A stretch of 64,000 nt of DNA from the NCBI GenBank assembly GCA_013365325.1, contig JABVXV010000003.1, positions 434,001 through 498,000 of the forward strand, written 5' to 3'. Position 1 is the first letter of the stretch. The number at the start of each line of letters is the position of its first letter. Source of the stretch: Dipetalonema caudispina. Taxonomy: Eukaryota; Nematoda; Chromadorea; Rhabditida; Onchocercidae. Position numbers and translations under genes: made by a program. Below are positions 14,028-26,005 of this stretch, in pieces. The notes beneath the pieces were generated by a model. That model ran no database searches. It was not told the DNA's origin and was given only the letters and a program-made list of their open reading frames with translations.

Positions 14028-14189
14028 AAGAAATCAGATTTGCTCTCCATCTATTTACGCTTGTACTCAGAAATTCGTGCGGTCATTTCTGCTGCAACAA
14101 TCGATCTTTCAATAACTTTGCATGCATCGCTTGCCTTGTCCATACGCTATTTGCGTGCGTGGGTGTGAATGTCCGAAATGCGTGGGCTT

Positions 14190-14219
14190 AATGTGTGTAT
14201 GTGTATGTGTGTGTGTGTA
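14190..14219. repeat. (GT)n-rich microsatellite
   Basis: Alternating GT with interspersed AT (tgtgtgtatgtgtatgtgtg type). It creates spurious His/Thr-rich open frames on the opposite strand. Confidence 0.85.
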
Positions 14220-15740
14220 CTGCGATAGGTTAGAGATGTAGAGAGGAGGAATAATATGTGAGGGTGCGTGTGGGTGGAAGGGGGTGATCGATAGTGGCAC
14301 GGCGAGCAGCCAGTGGTCGTATCTGCAAAGAGTTGGTGCGGATGACATGTGGACGTTCTGGTTGCCATTACCAAGTATATCCATTATTGATTTCTCCGGA
14401 GCCGCCTCCGATATGTCTCGGAGGACGGAATGGAGCGCATCGTATACAAACATTCACCCCTCCTTCTGAAGTCGCCGGATGACACCTCGACGATTCATCC
14501 TTACCGGTCCTGTAATTATGTCGCGTGTGCTTTTCTTCCGGTGATAACCCACCCGCCTGGGAGGTGTCGATCGATTATCATTGATTGATGGTGATGTATG
14601 GTTATGATCTGATAATGCCAGTGATTATGATTTATTAGGCTTTACTATCAACTTATACTCGAATCCTGTCAACCTGCTTCCTTCCATCCTTTACCGACAA
14701 GTCTTCTTCTTCTCATTTTCGCACTGTCGTGCCCGTCCTGGCCAAGGCTCTCCATGACGGTAATAACATCTCACATTAATACATCCTTTCTAATTAATCA
14801 CTTGCATGTAAGTACATTAAGCATTCTGTTTTGTGGTGCTTAAAACCTTCTCGTCACCCTTGCACCGCCCTTGTCACAGTTACAAAGGCCGCCGGACACT
14901 GCTTGACACAAGCACCTCGTAACTGAGGCGACCTCGTAGCGGTCAAGCGTCCAGACCCTGTCAAAATACTCAACACTTCTCTTGCCATGCTTCCTCACCA
15001 TTCTATCGTCATCTCTCCCCAGTTGCATTAAGGTGTCGATGTTGGATTTATTGGGAATATAATTGGGAATTTTAGTTTAACATATTTAAAACGGTATTTG
15101 AAATGGCTTCCGGCTTTATGTAAGAATTCCAGCTTGATTTTCCCTCTGAATATTGTCCATGAAAGCAGAGTAAATTAGCGAGTTGAAAAGAATCTATTGA
15201 TTGCAGCTGATGTGAATTTTTGCATATTGCATGACTGCCTGAGAGCACTTGACAACTGAGTTGATGGATGAATGAGGATGTGACAAGACAGTATGGGACG
15301 GGAATAAGTTCTTGGCCAATGCTGTAGTTTGGACATGAAACCGAGTTCACTTCTAAGACATTTGAAAACTTTTGAAGGCTTTCAGTACTTAGCATTTTAT
15401 TATCTAATGAGTTTTCAGTGAGTAAGACCATGAATGTTCTAAATTAAAAACAAAAGTGAATTGAATGAAAGAATGTAAATTTCTTTTTCCCAAGCATATT
15501 CTAATATCGTATCCTATTGCAACACATTTGCATATTATTTACAAACAAAGAGGTATTTAAAATTTCCTTTTTGTAAAATCCCAATAGCGATACATGTTAC
15601 ACCTTTGAAGCGGTTGGTGCTTTTCCCATTCAGATTCGCTGAATACTTTTGCCAGTGACCTCTGAAATGGATAAATTATTTAGCGTTCTGTTTTTGTGAT
15701 ACCAAAATTATTATTATTTACAGCTTCCTTCCGCAACGTC

Positions 15741-18700
15741 ATGGATGGCGTTGATATTTCGAGCAGTTCGGAAAGTGACGATGAAAATACACAAGAAACA
15801 AACATCGACCTCAATGGTACTTAGCGTTTTAACTCACTTGATTTGACTTGTTTAAATGTTTAAAGGACGTTTAAGAGACAAGTTTAAAAATGTGCAGTGT
15901 TTCGGCAATTTCTTCAGTTTCACCTTTCGTTATGGATCGGAAGTGTCACACTGTTTACAAAGATTCATATGCAGGAAGAGAAGTGTGGAGTAGTGGTAGT
16001 AATCTTGCAATGGAATCCGATGTTGATGCTGAGTTGGATTATGATGAAGAGAATGGAGATAATGAAGAAATGGAACCGATCGAGGAGCAATCTAAAGTAT
16101 TTTTTCATGTATTTTGTTCATTCAGAGTTCATTAGCTTATATGAATGTGGGTTTTTAGGGAGTGCTGAGAAACTACTTCGTTCATTTTTTTTTCATATGA
16201 ATTACATTTTCAGGTTTCAGTAAATAAAAACGGAGTATCGGGTGATAATGACAGAAATGGATGTGATGGAGATTTTGTAAAGCAGAGTACTCTCTGTGTT
16301 GGAGTTGACCATATTGAAAGCAGAACTGATGAAGTTGCAGCTGATACAGGAAAAGAAGAAATTGAGGGTGAGCTAAGTGAGGAAGGAGAAATCGATGACT
16401 TGGAAGAAGGCGAGTTAAAATCTGATGAAGATAGTGTTACGGGTTCTATGCATTCAAATGAAAAGTCGACTCGAAGGTCGGTAAGTTTTATTTTTTTTAT
16501 GCATTACTCTTCAATCTCAAAATTGTTTTGCAATATTTGTTCTTCAATGAAAGGTTTAACGTCTTACGTAAGATACTGTTACTTTTAAAAGCTTACCGGC
16601 CTTCGAAATCGAGTGATTAGGAAGTTTGGATTGCTGAAGCTAATCGTTCACACAAAATTTTCGAGGTGAAATAGGTTAGCGAGTAAGCGAAAAATGGTGG
16701 GCATTGTTGTGAAAATCCTATTATAGTTTTGAAATGTTTAACCTCTAAAAGTAGCGAGGTTCCTTTCCAGTTGTACTGTATTTTTGGTTACATATAGACA
16801 GTGATCCTTTTTGCAATATTTGAGTGGATTTCAGGTAGGTCGAAATCATGGAAAAGTTTTGGAACGTTCGCCTCATCGTTCGTGGCGTGACGATCCAGCA
16901 TCAATTGGCATTTGCAAATTTTATCTTCGTGGAACATGTACATGGGGACCAGATTGTAAATATCTGCATATGAAAGAGGTACCAAACAGTGCAAAATAAC
17001 ACGGAAGTGCATTTGTCATTTTATCATACTTGTATTAGTGAAACATTGCAAATAGAAGAGTGTAGAAAACTTATCTAATATATCTGACAAAGTAACTCAT
17101 ACCTGAGTTTAAATATGACTTAGTTTTGAATCCGTAAAAGTAGGGTGTTTTTCCTGCTACTTAACAAAAAATGTCGAGTTATTTGATTGCTTAGGTCATC
17201 ATAAATAAATAAATAATCTTTTTTTAAATAAATATATACCGGATTTAGCCACGGCTCGATGGTTCAGTGCCAGTACAAAACTCCTCAAATGAAAGTGCTT
17301 ACCCACAGCACTCGAATATTGATAAAAGAAGAAGCAGAAGCAGAGAATTTAATAAACGTATGTTTTGCATTAAGCTTTAGATCCCATAGGGGGTCATAAA
17401 TATTTTGTTCAGCGTTTTGGACTAAGTAATCAACAGAAAGTATATATCGCTTCAATTCTTTAGCTAGCCTGAAATAAATGAGGTATGAATTCTTGAGTTT
17501 TTATCATTACTTTAGCTGGCATCAATCCGCTTGCCGTTTACCCATCCAGTTCAACATCGAACGAAAATGAGGGGTTGAACGGCGATGAAACAGCTTGGGA
17601 GAAAGGATTACGCCAGGCGCGTGAAGTAGGTTATCATTTTTAAAGCTTATATATTATTTACTTGAATTTCTCAAGTAATTCAAAGATATCATTTGGTAAA
17701 GATATGTTTTATTCAGTTAATGATAAGAGCATCAAAAAAGCGAGAAGAAGAACCTGATTTTGACCGGAAGCGGTTAATACTTGCGCCTAGTGGAGATATG
17801 GATCGACCACGAACAACGGATGAAGAATCAGACGATTCTCGTGGTTATCGTAAAATGTATGGTCATTATTTCTCGGAATGAAATTTGAACTTTTTTTTGT
17901 TTTTTAATATTTTTTCCTCATTTTGTCAGTTTTGTATCCCTCAGTGTTCTGTAATATTCTGACACATGAAGCATATCAGCCAGTAATGGTGTTCTACTAT
18001 TCGTATCGGGAACACTTTTATGGTTCAATCCCACGGAATGTTGGAAAAATCATTGTTTAATTAAATATATTGATGATTTCTTATTTACAGTTTACTGACA
18101 GTTGTTTTAGACATCACCGAACATCGCGTTCGCCGTTATCTCGAGGTATTGTAAGAGGAGCAAATGGTTTTTTGGTACGTACACGTGTTGACGTTCCTTG
18201 TTCGAGACTTAGAAAATATGATAACCCGGTCAGATCTGACGATATTACTGGTAAGTAGTAGCGAAATTTGTATACATTTTTCTTGATTAATTTTTGATTA
18301 TAGCAAAACGCTTTATTTCAAACATACATCTTATCTAATATGCTGCTTGTTATGATATTATCTGTATTATCTATTACCTAACTCTCTTTCCTCCTTCATG
18401 TTCCTCTTATCGTTATTCCCTTTCATTTCTAGGTGATCGTCATTTTGAATCAGAACGTCGGAGTGTATATGAAAGGAATGAATTATCAAAGCCTCGGAAA
18501 ATTCCATCTTTGATAGATACTATGCTCGAGGGAAGACGTTTCGAATTTTCAAGGAGTACTTCTTATTCTGTTTTTTTTTTAAAAGTTTTCATTGTTCAAT
18601 ATATAATATTATAAGTCAGGTAAGTAACGAAAGATAAAATTAAATTTTTATTCAGGATATGACTATGGACGCGATGAGCCTTCTCGGTTACCTCCCAAAG

Positions 18701-21587
18701 GTTAGCTTTTGCATTATTTTGGCTTCTTCAGATTGTAGAAACTGCGATCAGTAAAGCTCAAAATGTTTAGATCTTGGACCACAAGTTCTATATCCAAATG
18801 GAAGGCCAACTTCTCGACGCTATGCACATCCTCTGAGACGTGAAGTGTAGGTTTAAAGCTTTGGATTTCCAGAGTGAACAGAGTTTAACCCAGAAATATT
18901 TTAAATTAATATTACTATATCTGGTCGTATAGAGCTAACAGTATTATTGCTTATGTATTTTGTTTTATCTTATGTGTTTCTTTCAGCTCGCCGAATGATC
19001 ATTATCACGTATCACGGCGCGATTCTCCATCTCGTAGCCTTCGTTCACCACTTTCGCGAACACCACGAGATTCTCGGTCATCTAGTCTACGTCGTTCGCT
19101 ATCGCCTCCGGGGAAAAGGCGTGGTTCACCACCATCAGCAGATAGACGGGAAGTGAATAGAAAACGAAGTAGTATTGGTGCTGTGGGTGGTCTTCTTTCA
19201 GGTTAATCTTTTGCTATAAAATGATTCTTTAGCGTGTATGATTGTCTTTATTCTGACATTGAATTTCATGCGTGAAATAATACAGACGTGTTAATTTGTT
19301 TGAAGATATGAGATGTAGAACAATTGTAATGAAGTCAGAAAGAACACACTTCAAATATGGAAATGAGTAAATCATGATGTGATTTAAATTCAGTTGAAAA
19401 TCCTTTCAAATTTCAGCTGGTGATCAAATCCACGATCCGTGGGAAAGGTCACACAAAAAAGGACGAAGCAAGGATAGAGAATTGATATCCTTAACACTTG
19501 GGGCAGAACTCCAAAAAACTCGACGAACCAGTGATAACAAGAAACAGACACGTCGTCAGGACACTGCTAGCTCTGCAAGCAGTGCTTCAAGAAGGTTTGC
19601 TTAGACTTTACTTTATGTCAAATTTTTTTTGCTTCCAGTATGAAGTATCATTAATTAAATAACAGTTTCTGATATTCCTCTCGAATGCCTTTCATTTTAT
19701 TTTAAGATTTGTGTAAAAACGAAATCCCGAGTTCCTTTGAACCTTCTTGGTTTTAGAAGTGCAAGTGCGGGCTCATCAGTAACTTCTCGTTCTCGGTCGC
19801 ATTCTCGAGCATCCTCAGGAAGCCGTCATCAGTCGACGTTCCGTCTCTCGTTGGTGTCTGCTGTTGCTTCTAGAAATCTAATTGATGATGATGGATCTCT
19901 AAGAGCAACAGATCTTTCATCTTTCCGTATTCCAAAAAAGAAGAGGTTTTATCTAAACTTTCATCATTTAAATTCACTTTTGTACTAGATTAGAAAAGGC
20001 GATTGCGGTCCATTTTATAATTGTATTAAGTGAAATGAGGTCGGATAGAATTGAGAAATGACTGTAAAAAGGTCTTATATTAATATAAAATAAGTAATGT
20101 GACTAAGGATAGATAATTCATTCTTTTATAGATCCTCTCCAGCATCTTCAGTACATCGCTCTAGTACAGTCGCTGTTCGTGGCTATATGCATTCATTCGA
20201 GCGGTCGAACAATCAAAACAAGCGGTACATATCTTCCAACTCACTCAAAAGGTTAACTTTTAATTATTCAATCGTATTACTACAAATTGAATCATCTTTA
20301 ATGGTTCCTTGTTAACTAACTTATTTGCTGCTTATCATCCAGCAGTAAGTTCAGACCCTCTTTATCTCCATCGCTTCGCTCTGGAATTGCGCAGCGAGGG
20401 ACAAAAAGAGTGAAAGGAGTTACTGGTCGTACCGATAAAGCTCATAAACGCAATGTTTTGCTCGCAAGAAAAGACGATATGTCAAGTGATGAAAGTTCAT
20501 CGAGCTCTTCTGGGTTAGTCCGTATCACTGACTAAATAGTGGCTCAGGTTCTTTCGTTTCTAAAATTGAAATTTTTGGTACCAGAAGTGTTGCAAATATT
20601 CAATGTGGATAATGAATCATTTATGGGATAACTAATGAATTTTTCAATTAAAAAGGTTCGTCGTAATCAGAAACAATACAACATTTGGAGTTGCCGAAGA
20701 TGAGTGATCATGACTGCAATGAAGGCGTGACTTAGGCAGCAGCCATTTGTTGGATAAAATTTAGGTCTAAAAAAGTGGTTAAATAAAAACCTGTTTCAGA
20801 GTTAAATCATTTGAACAATCTTTTCAAAATAAATTATTAACGATTGTGCTAGAAACTTATATGGTGGTAATTTAAGGAGCTCAAGCAGCAGTAGTGATGA
20901 TGCAGAGCCTGCCGCATATCGTCTCAAAAAAAAAGTCGACGATGGTTTGCCTACCGAAGGGATACCACTATCTCCGGAGGCTGCAGCAGAAGATGTTTCC
21001 AGCGATGAGGATGAGGTGATTTTAACTTTGTAGCAATCACCAACTTGCTCCTACCTGTTTATAAAACGTGTTTAAAAGACTAATCCATTATAATGAAAAA
21101 CAATATTAAGATGGTTGAATAAACGAAGAACATTCATAGTCTTCGTAGTAAGTAGTTTTGTCTAATTGGAATTTGATATTTAGCGGATGCCTAACTTGTC
21201 GTTCCTTCCATTTACGAATTTCTGTTTGAGCTTTGAAAGTGCTGCTTCAGAACGCCTCCGATATATCTGTACATGAACCGATTGCACAGCATTCAAAGAA
21301 AATTTCATCGGCTGGAAATTCACGACCAGCTTCGAGAAAAGCAATTGCAGAGTGTCATGAGTCGAGGGTCGATGGTGTGTTACGGTTTCTAAAATTTTAT
21401 AAGTAGAGCTTAGAAATTATCGATGGTAAAGGTTATTTATAATTCTTTTTTTCATCTTCTGTTTATTTCAGATGATGATTACGTGGATAATGAAGCAGAA
21501 AAAGAGGAACGGCGTGCTGAGTTATTACGTCAGTTGAAATGTGTTGAAGAAGCAATAGCTCGTAAACGTAGTCGGCCAGTTATTTGA
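15741..21587 (+). CDS. ZC3H18: ZC3H18-like CCCH zinc-finger, RS-rich nuclear protein (19 exons)
   Basis: Exons: 15741-15816, 15975-16096, 16214-16480, 16835-16978, 17249-17357, 17516-17625, 17717-17856, 18111-18250, 18433-18555, 18656-18700, 18771-18846, 18987-19201, 19417-19594, 19757-19945, 20132-20251, 20343-20513, 20877-21015, 21251-21374, 21472-21587; 867 aa, all phases consistent. In vertebrates ZC3H18 links the nuclear cap-binding complex to the NEXT/exosome RNA-decay machinery. Seen here: an acidic N-terminus with EEGE-type runs, one CCCH finger (C182-x7-C190-x5-C196-x3-H200, CKFYLRGTCTWGPDCKYLH), a conserved AWEKGLRQARE / EEEPDFDRKR block just after it, long Ser/Arg-rich middle exons, acidic serine clusters, and a C-terminal ERRAELLRQLKCVEEAIARK helix typical of the family. 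The exon 7 donor and exon 8 acceptor (around 17856/18111) are the least certain junction. A TTTACAG acceptor 18 nt before the ATG may be a spliced-leader site. Confidence 0.87.
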
Positions 21588-22696
21588 AATTATATGAACT
21601 ATGATATTTCTTATCTAGTCTTTTCGAGTATTTTTGTGGTGAAGGTTTTTTGTTTCATGTCTTTTTGTCGTTATTTATAATATAATTTATTTATAAGCGA
21701 ATGTTTATGTTCATAGGAACATTGTTTTAATTTATCTTTGGTTTCCTTTTCTTTTTTTATGTTTTAAACCACTTACTTACCCAGCATGATTTTTAGATAT
21801 TGGATTTCATACTAACCTTTTTCTCTTGTTGAATTTGACTTATTTTATTTTAGAACTCGAAGGTCTGAAATTTTTGAGATCATTATATGCCTTTGTAGAA
21901 GTTAAAAACAAAATTTCAAGTAGAAAACCTGACGGGTATTCATCCAGTCGTTCTTGTTGATTTTTTTCAAAAATAGTGTTTGGCTGCTGGTGCAGCAAAT
22001 TTCAATCACAAATATTGGAAATTCTAAAATCTTCGGCGGTGATCTATTTGAACACAGGTTATAAAAAATGTAATATCTAGTAGCGGTTTTCTCAGAATAG
22101 AAGTTTCTTTTTTTAATTACTTGTTTTTAACTTTCTCAACTTTCTTAGAACATTTGATGTTAGAAAGAATGATAGTTATTAGTGGATATTTATTATTTCA
22201 CATTGATTCTTAGTTATATTTCCATTCAGCTTCATGATTTTTTCTGTAATGTAAAGTGGGAAATAAAATTTAATTGAAAATTTTTCTCTTTTCAATTGTT
22301 ATTTCCACGCTCATATTATTTAGCAGTCAGTGTTTGGTACACATGTTAAATCAATTTTTTTAGCCGTTGAATTTCTATTATTTTATATTTCTAAATTTTT
22401 GCGCGATTTATAGGACGATCACATCTGTCTTTCGTTTAAAAATAATTTTTTCAAGATATTCTGAAAGCAATGAGACTAGGTCAAATTTTCTCTGAGTCAT
22501 TTTACTTAATATTGATACGATCAAGTAGGTTTATGATCTTCACAAATGTCATTGCATTTCGAGATTTTGAGATTTCAAAAATGTTTTAAAGTGTACCATT
22601 TGATTCTAGGTAGACGGTTAAATCTGGTTCCGAATCTATTTTATGGTTTGGTGGTATTTTGGTTGTAATTTGGATGTTATCTTTTAAATTCGAGAA
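21588..22696. other. ZC3H18-like 3' region / short intergenic
   Basis: About 1.1 kb of T-rich sequence between two genes on the same strand. An AATAAA lies near 22263. No coding evidence. Confidence 0.6.
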
Positions 22697-23927
22697 ATGA
22701 GTACTAAAGCTTCTACTTCATTTGAACCATTGAATCCGCATAAAGTTTTCATTTTGGAAAAACGAATTAAGAAAAAGGCCAAAATCCGTCGGCAGCCAGT
22801 GGAGAATTTCATAAAAAGAAGAATTGTCAAGAGCGATTTGAAGAACTTGAAGTGTTACCTTAAATTCTTTATATTTCTCACATATACTTAAGGAACTATT
22901 GCTGATAAATTTGATTTGATTTTTAAGAATGATAATGTAAATAGGAAAGTTTAGTTTCTGATCTCGTGTAGCCGATTCGCTGAAAGGAGTAATTTTTTCT
23001 TATAGCGTGTACATAGTTCATAACTGTTAGGTGATACAGCTATCACCAAAAATTAAAATTACAAAAGTAGTACCCGGGGGTTTTAGCTTTTTAGAGCATC
23101 GAAATGTAAACCCAATTATATTCACAACTGTTCAGTTTCAGATATTCACAGTTCGAACCGCTCTATGAATTGTGGTGTGACTACTTCAGTACACTGGTTG
23201 ATGGATCCGGTGGTCAATGGGATACTCGAGTGTTGAAGGCCGATTATCATGGATGCTTGCTGATGGTTGCTGAAGCTACTAATCCAGCACAGGTGCTTTT
23301 GCCCTTATCATGAGGATTTGAGTGTCTTCACACGAAATTTTAAAATTATTTGCAGTATTCCTAGCTTCAAATACTGAAACAGTAAGAGATTTTTATTGAT
23401 CCATTCTAGGTTGGCATTTGCGGCATTGTAACTCGTGAAACTAGACAAACCTTCATGCTGATCACAAAACAAGATCGCTTGCTAAGTTTGTTTCAAATGA
23501 ATTTATTTTCATATAATTTCATTTTTTCGTTTTCATATTTCATTTTTTGTCCCTTCTATTCCCTAAATTAATTATTTCATTGGACACTTTTATAAACTGA
23601 TCGAATTTTCGAAGCCCTCTTCTTAATTTTTTGCATAATTATGATATTTAGCTATTCCAAAGCAAGATACCATATTTCAATTTGCACTGGAAGGCAAAAT
23701 ATATATTTTGTTCGGGAATGCGTTCAGGTTAGTTTTATAAGGTTTGCTGTACTGTTGATTACTCAAACTTCTTATGTTTTATTCGCATGCATGCTTTTTG
23801 TCTTTGAAAAATATCTTCATCGAAGAATTACTAGGACAAAACTGTTTTTTTTTTCAGATTTCAACCGTCATTGCGAGCAAAAAAAATATTAAGGAGTCGC
23901 TGTTCAATTCCATTCTTTCTGAAATAA
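22697..23927 (+). CDS. POP4: POP4/Rpp29, RNase P and MRP subunit (5 exons)
   Basis: Exons 22697-22851, 23136-23292, 23410-23485, 23652-23727 and 23858-23927 give 177 aa (human 220). POP4 is a protein subunit of RNase P and RNase MRP, which process the 5' ends of tRNA and pre-rRNA in the nucleus. Seen: a basic N-terminus (EKRIKKKAKIRRQP), then the Rpp29 Sm-like barrel with the family landmarks YSQFEPLYELW, KADYHGCLLMV, VGICGIVTRETRQTF, ITKQDRL, IPKQDTIFQF and ILFGNAFRF, ending in a basic tail. The exon 2 acceptor is ambiguous: two TTCAG sites lie 6 nt apart and both keep frame. I chose the upstream one because it yields RYS before the conserved region. An AATAAA at 23969-23974 lies 41 nt past the stop. 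The gene follows the ZC3H18-like gene on the same strand. Confidence 0.93.
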
Positions 23928-23968
23928 TATTTAGTTTCATTTTTTTCTCATGTTGCATAAATAGCACG

Positions 23969-23974
23969 AATAAA
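23969..23974 (+). terminator. POP4: Polyadenylation signal AATAAA for POP4
   Basis: Exact AATAAA about 40 nt downstream of the POP4 stop codon. The position is appropriate for 3' end formation; use is inferred. Confidence 0.6.
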
Positions 23975-25560
23975 AAACTATCATTCACACTTACAAAAAC
24001 ATTTTTTAGTTTACAAGCAGATTCATGTTGGTTGTGCCGCGATGTATAGTTTTGCTGCTCATTCGCTTTTTCCAATATCTTTACTGATATGTCAAGTATT
24101 ACTCCTGTTTCTCAGGTGCAAAGAAGTGAGAATTTGAAGGCTTGTAGGCTTATAACGATTTCGTCAATGCACTCTGTTAAATAATGGAATTCTGAACTGT
24201 TGCAAAGCGGATATTACTCTGCTTATGAATATGGATTTCCAACTATAGCGAGATGCACAAGGCTTTCGTTCAGGTTTCATCATTGAAAATGGGATTTTTT
24301 TAGAACCCTATATGAATTTAGAGGTTCAGTGACTGAATTGAAACTTTGTACTAGAAAAATAGGAAAGCATCCAGCACGAAAAAAAGACATGATTCTTGGT
24401 CAAGTTCAATTCAAGCCTACGAAATTTTCTTGATCAGTTTATATGGCAACAGAACCATCGGTCTAACTCGTTATGCTTGCAACTGATCAGCTGTAGCTTT
24501 CAATTGTCCTGGCCTCGCCCCAGTTTATAATGATTAATGAAAAAATGGCCGAGAAGATAAAACATTTTTCACTTGGGATTAATGTTCTCGAAATATGTTG
24601 TAGAATACGGCGTAAGAATCCAACAAGGCAAGAATACAGTTTGTAAAGAGATGTAACCAGGCAAATATTAGATAATACTGTTTAACCCTCGCGTTTTATC
24701 GTGATAACATTATCACATTGAGGTCACGACACGTTCAGAATTTCATTATCAGTGTTCTGTCCATTCGTAGCACAAACGTATTCCAAGGCTTACATTGTCT
24801 TGTCTGCAGTTTCATTCCTACAAGCAGCGGTATCTTTATTTAATAGACATATTTGTAATATCTAGCACTTTCTTGTTTTTCATTACTTAAAACGAAAACA
24901 GATCAAATGACGAAAATATATGGACGACGACAATCTGCAGAAGATGTAGCCATTTTTCAACATTTTTTCAATTCATTAAATGAGAGATTCCGGTTATCAA
25001 CCGATGTTTCCAGAAACAAATTTAAACGGCGGAGATAATATGTCATCATTTGCGGAACGAATCAACAACTTATATTGTGGTGTAGAGTGATCGATTTTTG
25101 CCGTCTTTAATCCAGAAATATCTGACGAGTTTTCCGAAACATTTTCTTCATCCTCATCATTCCAAATATTTTTGAAACATTGTAAATGTTTGTAGGAAGA
25201 AAATATGAAGTAAATTACTATCCAACTAATTCTATAAGTACTTTGAATTTTCGAAATTTTTAAAATGTAAAGTTATATTCTAGTGTTTATAATTCAAATC
25301 TGAACAAAACATTTCTGCATTACAAATTTTCATCCTATCAGTTCGACACAATAGATGTCGATAGGCTACTTCTGGTCAAGCAAATTAATACAAATTTACA
25401 AGTTCATTTGAAGATAAAATCAAAATATGTGATCATCGTATCATCCATTTCACATGTCCAACAAACTGACAAACACTTCAACCCACTTTCACTTGCCGTC
25501 GTCTACTCACCTTCTTGTACACAAACACCTCAACCCACTCTCATCAACATATCACCCACA

Positions 25561-25616
25561 CCCACACAGACACACACACACACACACTGTCTGTGTGTGT
25601 GTGTGTGTGTATTGTG
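25561..25616. repeat. (CA)n followed by (GT)n, self-complementary array
   Basis: ACACACAC for about 15 nt, a short ctgtctg-type junction, then GTGTGTGT for about 18 nt. The two halves are reverse complements, so the array can fold on itself or form a cruciform. Overlapping open frames are artefacts of the repeat. Confidence 0.9.
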
Positions 25617-25756
25617 TGGAATGGTATCTGTACAGTGAAGGTCGTTGTTGATGAGAATGATTTCCTAAATGTTGTTATAGGTGTGACAAAGAGAAGCAAT
25701 GACGAATATATTCAACTCTCTTTACATTGCCGTTTTCACTGCATTATTTGATTGTT

Positions 25757-25808
25757 TTGTGTGTGTCTGTGTGTGTGTGTGTATGTGTGTGTGTGTGTGT
25801 GTGTATGT
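25757..25808. repeat. (GT)n microsatellite
   Basis: About 50 nt of GT repeats interrupted by single CT and AT units, 140 nt from the CA/GT array. Confidence 0.9.
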
Positions 25809-25982
25809 ACTTGACGATTTGTCTTTTTGGTCATTCCAAATTTCTCAACTTTGACTTCAATTTTCACTAAGCCCAATCTCTCTTGAACAGATTACGTTTT
25901 ACATCCATTCCTTCAACTATTCAACGTCTGTATCCAATAATTTAGTGTGTTTTATTTGCTTCATGGAAATGATGATGTCTTT

Positions 25983-26005
25983 CTTTCTCTCTCTCTCTCT
26001 CTCTC
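25983..26005. repeat. (CT)n microsatellite
   Basis: A run of CT dinucleotides read directly from the sequence. Confidence 0.85.

Larger units (their letters stand above)
10955..15740. other. Intergenic region with purine tract, microsatellites and two GC-richer islands
   Basis: Between UXS1 (minus) and the ZC3H18-like gene (plus), which diverge. Near 11000-11040 is a strongly purine-skewed tract (GAGAGAGGGAGAAAGAG type) just upstream of UXS1. A (GA)n run lies at 14002-14027 and a GT-rich run near 14190-14220. Segments 14230-14600 and 14690-15030 are visibly richer in G+C than the surroundings and contain open minus-strand frames (14109-14453, 14840-15028, 15072-15431), none of which I recognise. 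They could be unannotated exons or regulatory DNA. Confidence 0.5.

Noticed and set aside
14109..14374. C-terminal parts of minus-strand frames with His/Thr repeats
   Set aside because: This part is created by the GT-rich microsatellite; only the non-repeat portion is kept as a question in the findings.
18024..18035. GGTTCAATCCC resembling a tRNA B box
   Set aside because: It lies in an intron of the ZC3H18-like gene and no cloverleaf or A box can be built around it.
23774..24075. Long frames on both strands over the last POP4 exon
   Set aside because: The true exon is a 70-nt segment in another frame; these are shadows.
25408..25751. Three overlapping plus-strand frames rich in His, Thr, Cys and Val
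   Set aside because: They are translations of the CA/GT microsatellite.
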